64,000 nucleotides of DNA from Gemmatimonadaceae bacterium (GTDB lineage Bacteria; Gemmatimonadota; Gemmatimonadetes; Gemmatimonadales; Gemmatimonadaceae), in NCBI GenBank assembly GCA_036496605.1, contig DASXKV010000032.1, positions 62,001 through 126,000 of the forward strand, given 5' to 3'. The notes below the pieces were generated by a model. The model searched no databases. It had not been told where the DNA came from and was given only the letters and a program-made list of their open reading frames with translations. The translations under genes were made by a program, and so were the position numbers. Below, one piece after another: positions 51,433-60,300 of this stretch (position 1 is the first letter of the stretch; every line of letters begins with the position of its first letter).

Positions 51433-51471
51433 AAGCCAGGACGGCTCCTCTCGAAGTGCCGATCTCTGCCT

Positions 51472-52068
51472 TTATTCCAGTTTCCGCGTCCTGAGCACCT
51501 TCAACGTCCCCTGGAGCGCGGAACGCTGCTCCGGCTTCGAGGCGTCGCTGAGCAGACTCTCATAGGTCGCGATCGCGAGGTCGAGTGCGGCGGGATCGTC
51601 TTCGGCGCCGGCGAGACTCGTTGCATTGTCGGCAAGTGCTGCCCGCGCGAGTTGGTCCTGGGGAAATTGTCGCGTGACCTCCAGCCAACGCTCGACGCGC
51701 AATCGCAAATCGGCTTCGGCGAGCGCCCACAGATGCCACGCGCCGCGATTCCGGGAGTCCGCTTCCTTCGCGCGCCGCGCAAGCGCGCCGACCACCTCGG
51801 CGCCCCGACCGGTGAGCCAGTACGCGTTCGCGAGGACGACCATCGCCTGCGCGTTCTGGGGACGCTCGGAGACGATGTGTTCGTATGCGGGTATGACGAC
51901 CTCGGGCATGTCGTGATATGGCTTCGTGGCTTGCGCCAACCGATCGGGGTCGGCGTCTGCCGCTAGCGCGCGCACACGATCGAACAGCGTACCGATGTTG
52001 GCCGTGCCGCGATACTCTTCCACAATCCGCGCGAGGCCGAGATCCAACGATAGATCGCTCGATTCCAT
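51472..52068 (-). CDS. TPR-like repeat protein
   Basis: The 198-residue soluble protein contains helical repeats with TPR spacing: MPEVVIPAYEHIVSERPQNA, QAMVVLANAYWLTGRGAEVV, RGAWHLWALAEADLRLRVER, DLAIATYESLLSDASKPEQR. The A..YW and the E/D-x-P turns fit TPR. No signal peptide. It may scaffold protein contacts. Convergent with the polysaccharide deacetylase and divergent from the receiver/DHp gene. Confidence 0.65.
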   Translation of the reverse strand: MESSDLSLDLGLARIVEEYRGTANIGTLFDRVRALAADADPDRLAQATKPYHDMPEVVIPAYEHIVSERPQNAQAMVVLANAYWLTGRGAEVVGALARRAKEADSRNRGAWHLWALAEADLRLRVERWLEVTRQFPQDQLARAALADNATSLAGAEDDPAALDLAIATYESLLSDASKPEQRSALQGTLKVLRTRKLE

Positions 52069-52128
52069 GCACCAATACTATTCGCGTCGTGTGCGAGAGT
52101 CAGTTCGACGAGGAAAGACGATTACCGT

Positions 52129-52761
52129 GTGACCGCACTGGCCCTTCACAAATCCGATGAGCTCACCGTCCTGCTGATCGCGGAGGGCGACGACCGCGCG
52201 TCGTTCCTGAACGCGCAGCTCGCCATGATCTTTCCACGAGTGACGGTGCATATCGTCGATCAACACGCGCTCGCGGAGGGTCGACTCCCGCCAGCCGACA
52301 TCGCACTGATCGACGGCGGCGCAGTAGTCCGTGGTGCGGCGGACTCGTTGCGATTGTTGCGAGGGCATGGTTTCACGCGACCGATCGTTCTCGTAACGCC
52401 AGTGCCTGACGACTCCAGCCTGCACTCGACGGCGGCGGCCTTGGGTGCCACGCGTTTACCGCGTGACGACGCGAACCCGATTTCATTGGGCACCGCATTG
52501 GCGAGCGCACTCGACATCGACGTGAATCAATCCGCGGCGCTGATCCAGCTGCGCCGGACATTCGCCGCGGGACAGATGGCCCTGTCCCTTCAGCACGGCA
52601 TCAACAATCCGCTCGCCGCACTTCTCGCGGAAGCGCAGCTGATGCAACTCGAGGAACTAACGAGCGAGCAACGTGCTTCAGTAGACCGGATGGTGGAGCT
52701 GTGCCGTCGCATCGTGACACTCGTGCGGCGACTGGACGTATTGGGAGGCAGCGCAACGTGA
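52129..52761 (+). CDS. Receiver-like domain fused to an orphan histidine-kinase DHp domain
   Basis: The 210-residue protein starts at a GTG. The first ~115 residues look like a degenerate receiver: LTVLLIAEGDDRASFLN, PADIALIDGGAV with D62 where the phosphoacceptor would lie, RPIVLVTPVPDD. The last ~65 form a DHp (HisKA) helix pair with LSLQHGINNPLAALLAEAQL, where canonical kinases have H-E-I-N-N-P-L-A (H156), followed by RMVELCRRIVTLVRRLD. No HATPase domain (N-G1-G2 boxes) follows: the protein ends. It may relay phosphate from another kinase, or have lost its catalytic domain. Confidence 0.65.
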   Translation: MTALALHKSDELTVLLIAEGDDRASFLNAQLAMIFPRVTVHIVDQHALAEGRLPPADIALIDGGAVVRGAADSLRLLRGHGFTRPIVLVTPVPDDSSLHSTAAALGATRLPRDDANPISLGTALASALDIDVNQSAALIQLRRTFAAGQMALSLQHGINNPLAALLAEAQLMQLEELTSEQRASVDRMVELCRRIVTLVRRLDVLGGSAT

Positions 52762-53269
52762 CGGGGCGCACTACCGGAGATGGATTGGATTGCCGGGATT
52801 GCGCGATGTTCGGGGTGCGGCACGAAGTTCGCAGCGCATTGTTCGTGGCAGGGTATTAACTTCAGGGTTGCGCGACATCGAGTAAGTGGCGATACTCGTA
52901 GGCGTCCGCCGGTACGACTGCGACGTCGTCCGCTCGGTCGCTCCGATTTGGCGTGGCAGACTGGGTCCGCGCTCGAGCGATTCTCCGGTTGGTTGACGCG
53001 CCGCGCCGCATGACGATAGCCGGCACCGCCGTGAGCCAACTTCGCTCTTAGCGGCTAAAGGCAAAGCAAGCGTCGCATCGATCCCGCCACATTGCGTCGA
53101 TTCCGCACTGCGAGTCCATACAGGATTCAGAGCGGTTCCGGCTGCGCGCTCTGCGCGATGTCGCGCAGCGTTGACACACCAGCTTGACCTCGAGTTTCCG
53201 CAGTTTTGCAGTCGGCCCTCAGTCATGGGCGAGCAGGCGGAGTATTCACCTTTACTCAACAACAGCAGC
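52762..53269. other. 508-bp stretch without a convincing gene
   Basis: A short frame at 52780-53013 (CSGCGTKFAAHC) has a Shine-Dalgarno-like GGAG directly adjacent to its ATG but no homology that I recognise and a low-complexity arginine tail, so it is not called. A perfect -35 hexamer TTGACA stands at 53171-53176. Otherwise nothing is evident; it probably carries the rho leader. Confidence 0.4.
53171..53199 (+). promoter_or_regulatory. Candidate promoter of rho
   Basis: The exact consensus -35 TTGACA at 53171-53176 is followed 17 bases on by a poor -10 (GTTTCC). It lies ~100 bases before the preferred Rho start. Confidence 0.25.
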
Positions 53270-54961
53270 ATGAACGAACGTCGACGCCCCCCTCGTCGCG
53301 GCCGCGCACAGCGCCCGCACGATCGTCCTGCCGCCGAAGCATCCGGCGAGCCGAATCCCTATCGCGACGAGCCAGTCGATACCAGCCCGGATGATGCTCC
53401 GTCCTCGAGCTCCAGCGGCGGCCCGAATGATGACACGTCGATACCTCACGTCGTGACCACGGCCGTCGATACGGCCCAACCACGTGACATGGAGCCGAAC
53501 GACGCACCGCCGATGCCCTTGGCCTCGCCAACGCGCGAGCCGGGCTCCGACTCGCATGAGGCTCCTGAAGACACCTCGATCAACCGATCCGAGGCTCCGC
53601 GAGCCGATAGCTATTCCGGCGGCGAGAACGTCAACGAAGACGGCGCGGTTGGAAACAACACGATCACAAACGGCGGATCACCCCAGTCGATGGGGCAGAA
53701 CTACGGTTCGCCGAATCCTTCTCGACATGAGGGCTCGTATCCGCCGCGCGAACACCGCAATGGCCGTCGCCGCCGCCGCGGGCGAGATCGTGGACCGCGT
53801 CGCGATCATCCGCAGCAGCAACAGGCACAGGTTACGCTCGTACCGAGCGGCGACACGAAAGGATGGTTCGAGCCATCGCGCGACGGCGGCTTCGTGCGCC
53901 GGGCCGGTAACAGCTATCTCGCGGAAGCCGGCGATGCGTGGATTCCGCCGACGCTCGTCCGCCAGCTTGGTATTCGCAAAAGTGATTTGATCGACGCCAC
54001 CGTTGGTCGTGACCAGCGCGGACGTCTCACGGTCATCGAGATTCGCTCCATCAATGAGAACGACCCCGCCACGGCCGCTCGCCGCGCCGAGTTCAACTCT
54101 CTTCCCGCTTCGTATCCCGAACGCAAGCTCACGCTGGAGACTGGGCGATCGGCGCGCGGCGGTGCCGAGCTGATTCGCCGTGCAATCGATCTGATCGCGC
54201 CAATCGGTTATGGCCAGCGAGCGCTCATCGTCGCACCCTCGAGAGCTGGCAAGACGACGCTGCTCCACGGCATCACAGAGGGTGTCGCGCTCAACCATCC
54301 GAATGCGTCGCTGATCATTCTGCTCGTCGACGAGCGCCCGGAAGAAGTGAGCGAAGCCATCTCGTGGGGCGTCGGCGAGGTCGTCGCATCGAGCTTCGAT
54401 CAGCCGGCCGAGCGACACGTCGAGGTGACGGAAATGGTGCTCGAGCGGGCGCGGCGTCTTGTCGAGATCGGCAAAGACGTCGTCATCGTTCTCGATTCGC
54501 TCACCCGCATGGCGCGCGCGCACAATACCGCCGAGCGCGGGACGGGGCGCACACTTTCTGGTGGTCTGGACGCCACCGCCATGGCAAAGCCGAAGGCGTT
54601 CTTTGGTTCGGCGCGGGCGATTCCTGCATCGGCGGGAGGCGGGTCGTTGACCATCATCGCCACGGCACTCGTCGAGACCGGATCACGAATGGACGACGTG
54701 ATCTTCGAGGAGTTCAAGGGAACGGGTAACTGCGAGATCAAGCTCGATCGACCGCTCGCCGAGAAGCGCATTTATCCCGCGATCGACATTGGGACGAGCG
54801 GCACGCGGCGCGAGGAAAAGCTCTTCCGCCCGGAGCAACTCGACAGTGTGTACACCCTTCGCCGGGGGCTCAGTCAGATGCCGCCACAATCGGCAATGGA
54901 GTGGCTGATCAAGCGAATCGGCGGCACGCCGTCCAACGACGCGTTGCTCGCTGGCTTGTAA
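53270..54961 (+). CDS. rho: Transcription termination factor Rho with a disordered N-terminal extension
   Basis: The product (563 residues from MNERRRPPRRGRAQRP; in-frame ATGs at 53171 and 53225 give longer forms) begins with ~190 residues rich in Pro, Ser, Asp, Asn, Arg. Then come a cold-shock-type RNA-binding domain (GWFEPSRDGGFVRRAGNSYL) and the ATPase domain with Walker A APSRAGKTTLL (K328), LIILLVDERPEEVSE (Q-loop region), VVIVLDSLTRMARAHN (Walker B) and SGGLDATAMAKPKAFFG. The usual Rho-N helical bundle is not recognisable. The extension is typical of Rho proteins of high-GC soil bacteria. A strong terminator hairpin follows. Confidence 0.95.
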   Translation: MNERRRPPRRGRAQRPHDRPAAEASGEPNPYRDEPVDTSPDDAPSSSSSGGPNDDTSIPHVVTTAVDTAQPRDMEPNDAPPMPLASPTREPGSDSHEAPEDTSINRSEAPRADSYSGGENVNEDGAVGNNTITNGGSPQSMGQNYGSPNPSRHEGSYPPREHRNGRRRRRGRDRGPRRDHPQQQQAQVTLVPSGDTKGWFEPSRDGGFVRRAGNSYLAEAGDAWIPPTLVRQLGIRKSDLIDATVGRDQRGRLTVIEIRSINENDPATAARRAEFNSLPASYPERKLTLETGRSARGGAELIRRAIDLIAPIGYGQRALIVAPSRAGKTTLLHGITEGVALNHPNASLIILLVDERPEEVSEAISWGVGEVVASSFDQPAERHVEVTEMVLERARRLVEIGKDVVIVLDSLTRMARAHNTAERGTGRTLSGGLDATAMAKPKAFFGSARAIPASAGGGSLTIIATALVETGSRMDDVIFEEFKGTGNCEIKLDRPLAEKRIYPAIDIGTSGTRREEKLFRPEQLDSVYTLRRGLSQMPPQSAMEWLIKRIGGTPSNDALLAGL

Positions 54962-54982
54962 GGACTTCGGCGCGTTGGAAAG

Positions 54983-55017
54983 AGGGCCGCGGCGCGAAGA
55001 GCGCCGCGGCCTTTTTG
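54983..55017 (+). terminator. Rho-independent terminator after rho
   Basis: GGCCGCGGCGC (54985-54995) pairs over 11 bp with 55001-55011 around GAAGA, and is followed by TTTTTG. AAAGAG upstream completes the flanking A-tract. Confidence 0.85.
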
Positions 55018-55053
55018 CTGCGGGCGCGAGCTTTGCTTGTCTCCTCCGCCGTC

Positions 55054-57306
55054 ATGAGGTTACCGCATTTCTCCCGCGCCCCGTCCGCGTGCGGCTCGCC
55101 GTGGCACTGGATAGCCGTGCTGCTTCTCGCCGTGGGCGCTCGGCTGTCGTCCGCGCAGTCAACGACGCCACAAAAGACCTCCTCACCCGAGGTCCTCAAG
55201 CTGAGCGTCACCGGCGTGAAGCATGTCGATCCGCATTATCTCCTGAAGAGCATCTCGACGCAGGCCTCGAGATGCAACAGCCCACTGCTCCTGCCGTTCT
55301 GCCTCGTGAGCAAGTCGCCGATCTTCGTCGAGAAGCATTATCTCGATCGGCAGGAGTTCGAGCGGGATGTGCTCAGGATTCGCGTCTACTATTGGCGAGC
55401 CGGATATCGTGAGACAACGGTCGACACGTCCGTGACGCCGCACGGCAAAGGCGTCTACGTCACGTTCCGCGTCCACGAGGGCGAGCCAACGATCGTCAGC
55501 GCTCTGCGCATCGACTATGACACGACGCTAATCAGCACCAAGCAGCGCAACAGACTTGCGATCCTTCGCGTCGGTCAGCCGTTGAACGTCGCGGTGCTCG
55601 ACACGATGCGGCTCAACTTTCAGAGCCAGATGTGGCAGCGCGGTTATGCGGATGCGATCGTCGATACGGCCGTCAGTGTCAACGATTCGACGCGTCGCGC
55701 CGCGGTTGCGCTTCGCGTCTTCTCGAACTGGCCGACGACCGTCGGCAGCATTCAGGTGCTCGGCAATCAGCGCGTCGCGACGCAGACAATTCTGAACATG
55801 CTGTTGCTGCGTCCGGGGCGTCCGTTCAATCGCGACGACATGCTCGAGAGCCAGCGAACGCTCTACACGTCGAGCATGTTCCGTCTCGCGAGCATTCTAC
55901 CGCCGACGGGCGACAGCGTGAAGCACATCGAGATTCAAGTCGTCGAGGCGCCGCTGCACGATGCGCGCCTTGGCGCTGGTTTCGACAATGTGAATTACGC
56001 ACGGCTCGAGGCGAGCTACAGCGCGCACAACTTGTTGGGCGGCGCGCGCCGGTTCGATGTGACGGGAAGTGTCGGCAACCTGTTCGCGACTACGGGTATC
56101 TTCTCGCCCAAGATGAACGACATCGAGAACCTCTTCGGGTCGAAGGACATCTTTCTGCAGCCGACATGGGGAGCAAGCGTCGATTTCCTTCAGCCGGCGT
56201 TCATGCGACGCCCGGAGAATCAGGCTGGATTCGGCGTCTTCGCGCACCGCCGCTCGGAGCCCGGAATTTTCATCGACCGCGGTTACGGCGCGACCGCAAC
56301 CTTCACGCGACAATTGGCGGCGCGCCTCCCGGCGAGCCTTACGTATCGTTACGAGGTCACGCGAGTAGAGGCAGGCGACATCTATTTCTGCGTGAACTAC
56401 GGCGTCTGCGATACGCAGACTATCGCGACGTTGCGCAGTCACCAGAGCCTCTCGCCACTGACGTTCACGACGTTCATCGATCGAAGCGATCAGCCCTTTA
56501 CGCCGACAAAGGGTTACGTCGCGCGAATCGATCTTCAGAGCGCCACGCGATACACCCTGTCCGATTATCGCTATAATCGCGCGCTCGTCGATGCGGCGGC
56601 GTACTGGCATCCGAGTCTGCGCCACGAGGTGGTGGCGAGTCACCTGCGCCTCGGCATCGTGCGTGCGATGGCGAGCTCCACGGGCGACACCGTACTCCAT
56701 CCTCGAACGCGATTCTACGCCGGCGGGGCGATGTCGGTGCGCGGCTACGGCGAAAATCAGCTCGGCCCGCGCGTGCTGACGATCAGCGATAGCAGCTTAC
56801 GGTATTCAACGGATCCCAAGAGCGGCGCCGTCACCGTGCTCTGCCCGTTGAGTACTCCCATAACTGCCTGTGACCCGAACAAAGTCGGCTCGAACGGCGT
56901 CTTCGTCCCGCGACCAACCGGCGGCACTTCCGTCATCGAGGGAAGCGTCGAGCTTCGTGTTCCGCTCATGCATCGGCTCGATGGCGCGGTCTTCGTCGAC
57001 GCGGCGTTGGTCGGCAATGGCAGGTTGCAGGGATTCGGCGACATCGCGTCAATCACCAGTTTCGCGAAGGGCACCGGCGCGATTACGCCCGGCGCCGGCA
57101 TTCGGTACAACTCTCCTGTGGGGCCGATTCGTGTCGACATCGGCTACAACCCGCAACTCACCGAGAATCTCCCCGTCGTCACGAACGACATCGTGAACGG
57201 CGTACCAAAGCTGGTTGCGCTGCAGTCGGATCGGACATGGACCGAGGGCCGCAACACCTTCCTCGGACATCTCGTGCTTCACCTCTCGATCGGGCAGGCG
57301 TACTGA
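55054..57306 (+). CDS. Omp85-family outer membrane protein (BamA/TamA-like)
   Basis: The 750-residue protein has an N-terminal signal (HWIAVLLLAVGARLSSA). Residues about 40-370 contain POTRA-like repeats (VLKLSVTGVKHVDPHYLLKS, VRVHEGEP-type FRVHEGEPTIVSALRIDYDT, TVGSIQVLGNQRVATQTILN, FNRDDMLESQRTLYTSSMFR). The C-terminal barrel contains the Omp85 signature GGAMSVRGYGENQLGPR and ends with Y after VLHLSIGQA. It inserts or transports outer-membrane components. Its stop overlaps the ATG of the TamB-like gene, so this pair is the TamA/TamB arrangement; whether it is BamA or TamA cannot be decided. Confidence 0.9.
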   Translation: MRLPHFSRAPSACGSPWHWIAVLLLAVGARLSSAQSTTPQKTSSPEVLKLSVTGVKHVDPHYLLKSISTQASRCNSPLLLPFCLVSKSPIFVEKHYLDRQEFERDVLRIRVYYWRAGYRETTVDTSVTPHGKGVYVTFRVHEGEPTIVSALRIDYDTTLISTKQRNRLAILRVGQPLNVAVLDTMRLNFQSQMWQRGYADAIVDTAVSVNDSTRRAAVALRVFSNWPTTVGSIQVLGNQRVATQTILNMLLLRPGRPFNRDDMLESQRTLYTSSMFRLASILPPTGDSVKHIEIQVVEAPLHDARLGAGFDNVNYARLEASYSAHNLLGGARRFDVTGSVGNLFATTGIFSPKMNDIENLFGSKDIFLQPTWGASVDFLQPAFMRRPENQAGFGVFAHRRSEPGIFIDRGYGATATFTRQLAARLPASLTYRYEVTRVEAGDIYFCVNYGVCDTQTIATLRSHQSLSPLTFTTFIDRSDQPFTPTKGYVARIDLQSATRYTLSDYRYNRALVDAAAYWHPSLRHEVVASHLRLGIVRAMASSTGDTVLHPRTRFYAGGAMSVRGYGENQLGPRVLTISDSSLRYSTDPKSGAVTVLCPLSTPITACDPNKVGSNGVFVPRPTGGTSVIEGSVELRVPLMHRLDGAVFVDAALVGNGRLQGFGDIASITSFAKGTGAITPGAGIRYNSPVGPIRVDIGYNPQLTENLPVVTNDIVNGVPKLVALQSDRTWTEGRNTFLGHLVLHLSIGQAY

Positions 57307-60300
57307 TGCCTTCAGCTCTCGGTCGCCTCGGTCGCGTTTTGCTCGGCATCTTCACGGTGGTGTTGGGCATCGTGGCGCTCGTTGGGATTGTCGTCGTCGT
57401 ACTCACTTCCACCGATTGGGGACACGAGCGCGTGCGGCGCCTCGCGCTGTCGCAGTTGCAGCGCCGTGTGCACGGCCGCGTCAGCATTGGTCAGCTGTCG
57501 GGCAATTTGATTTCTGGCCTAACGGTTCACGATCTCGCGATCAGTGATAGCAGCGGTGAGCCGTTTCTGGCCGCCCAAGAGGCGAGCGCTCGCTATGCAC
57601 TGGGTGCTTTGATCGGCAAGAAGATCTGGCTGACCGACGTGCGACTCACGCGGCCACTGGTCGTGCTCGACCGTCCGCCGGGCGGAAAATGGAACTATCA
57701 GCGGATCTTCGCGTCCGACACGACACAGCCAGCGTCGACCACGCCGGGCTTCGGAAGCTGGATTCGGCTGGAGAACGTGACCGTCGTCGATGGCGACCTC
57801 GTCGTACGCACTCCGTGGTCGCCGGGCACGAAGCTCTCGCCGGCTGCGCGCGACTCGGCAGTTCGGGACGCGCTCTCCGGCAGGGGGCGCGCGATGGTCG
57901 TCGAGGCACCGCATGCCTATGCTGGCGCACCACCGTTTCAGAAGCTGGTGGAGCTGCGCTCGATCAACGCCACCTTCCCGATGCTGCGACTCGCCGATCC
58001 CAGTCAGAAGAGTCGTTATGCGGAAATCGCGTCGTTGCAGATGACGGCGCTTCCGTTCCGGCCGCCGGCGGCGGTCGTGACGGAGATGCGTGGCAGCTTT
58101 CAGTTCGACAACGACTCGCTGTGGTGGAAGGGCATTCGCGCTTCGATGCCAGCATCGCACGTGAGCGGCGATGGCAGCTACGCATTCAGTTCTGGTGACA
58201 TGATGTTGTCGGTGCGTGGCGCACCGGCGGCACTCAACGACTTGCGTTGGCTCTATCCGCGCTTGCCGTCGGAGGGCGGCGGCAACCTGGACTTCGCGCT
58301 GAGCTGGCGTGGTGGCGTGGACGATTACACAGCGCGCAATGCGGACATCGCGTTAGGCAGCGCGAGGGTGCGCGGCGACTTCGGCCTCACGCTTTCCGAC
58401 ACGTTCGCGCTGCACGACACGAATCTGCGCTTTGCGAATCTCGACACCCGGCTTGCGGAGCAACTGATCGCCGGCTTCAAGTCGCCGCGACGCGGCTCGT
58501 TCACGGGACGCGCGGTGGTGAACGGCGGCGAGCACGACTTGCATGTCGACGGTGACGTCGCATTCGCGGACGCCACGACGGGGACGAGTCAGTTGGCTGC
58601 TGTCGGCGTGATTGGCTTCGAGCCCAACGGCATGCGCGCGAACAACCTGCGGCTGCGAATGCATCCAATGCAGGTGGAGCTCGTGAAGGGGCTCGCCGGT
58701 CCAAAATTTCAGCTTCCGCTCTCCGGCATCGTTACCGGAACGGCAGTCGTCTCGGGCGATACGAAGTCGCAGCTTGCGGGCAACGTCGATATCGCACATG
58801 AGGATCGAGGCAACTACTCGCAGCTGACCGGTACGGCAGCGGTGCGCTTGCCGACTGGCGGCGCGGCGCCGTGGCTCGATGTGAATGTCGTCGCGCGGCC
58901 CGTGTCCCTCGCCGAGGTCGGCCGCTTCGTGCCGTCGGTTGGGCTGCAGGGTCGCGCGGTGGGTCCAATTCGTCTGACCGGATCGCTCTCGAATCTGGCT
59001 GTTGCGTCTGACCTGCGACTTCCCGACGGCGGCCAGCTCTCGGCTCGTGGAACCGTTGGCCTGACGGGCGCACAGCACTACGATCTCGCGTTGGGCCTGA
59101 AGATTTTCAATCTGCGCACGGTGCTCGCGAATGGACCCGTGACGTCGTTGACGATGACCGCATCGGCACGCGGTGCCGGGTTCAAACCGGCGACAATGAA
59201 CGCGACGTTCGCGGCGGATCTCGCCACGTCGAAGTGGGACAGCCTCGCCGTCGACAGTGGCAGCGTACGGATCGCAATCGCGAGTGGGGTCGCGACGGTC
59301 CAGAAGCTGAACCTCAGCGGCGCGAACACGCTCGTGTCGGCAAATGGATCGTTCGGGCTCGTCGCAACGCGCACCGGGACGTTGAACTATCACATCGCCG
59401 TCGACTCGTTGGGTGCCTTGGATCGAGTCCTTCCGCATACCGCGCCCGACACAGGCTCGATCCGGCCGCGGCCGGCGGCGATCGCGCGCGCCGTTAGGCG
59501 CGGCCGGGCCGATTCGGCGCGCATCGCGCGGCGAACGGAGATCGAGCGACTCGCGACGGGCCGGGCGATGCCGCGTCTCGTCGTGGACACACCGAAGGCG
59601 ACGCCGATCACTCTGAAAGGAAAACTGTTCGCGGCGGGTACGCTGAGCGGCAACATCACGAACTTCGACACTCGAGGCAAGCTCGGCGCCGCCGACATCA
59701 ATGTTCATGGCAATGCGGCGCGAATGCTCATCGGCGAGTACGCGTGGACGAATGCGCGGACGTCTGCCTCGACGATCGCGCTTGCGGTGCGCGGCGACTC
59801 GATCAGCGCGACAGGCTTTCAGTTCGACAGCCTCGCCGCGAATCTGAGCTATCACGCACAGAACGGCGGCGGTCGCGTCGAGGTGCTCGTGCGCCAGGGC
59901 GATCAGCGTGACTATGGCCTCAAGGGTGACTATGTAGTCAATTCGAACTTGCGCGAGCTGCGCCTAGCGGACATGCAGCTGCGCTTCGACACGACGACAT
60001 GGCAGTCGACGCATCCCGCGACCATCGAATCTCGCGCCGCTGGAATCAGCGTTCAGAATCTCGAATTGCGGAGTGGCTCAACGAGCCGGATCTACGCGAA
60101 TGGGCTATTGCCGTCGAATGGCAGTGCAAACTTCGAGGTGGCGATCGACAACTTCCCCGTCGGCGACTTGTTGGACATTCTGCAGAGCGACGTGGATTTA
60201 AAGGGACTCGTGTCGCTACACGGGACGATGCAAGGAACCCTGGCATCGCCGAGAATGCGTGGCGCGTTAGGCGTCGTGCACGGCGTCTACAAGGGCGATA

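Noticed and set aside
52780-53013. 77-residue frame with CSGCGTKFAAHC
   Set aside because: Shine-Dalgarno-like GGAG is directly adjacent to the ATG, the remainder is arginine-rich low complexity, and no family is recognised.
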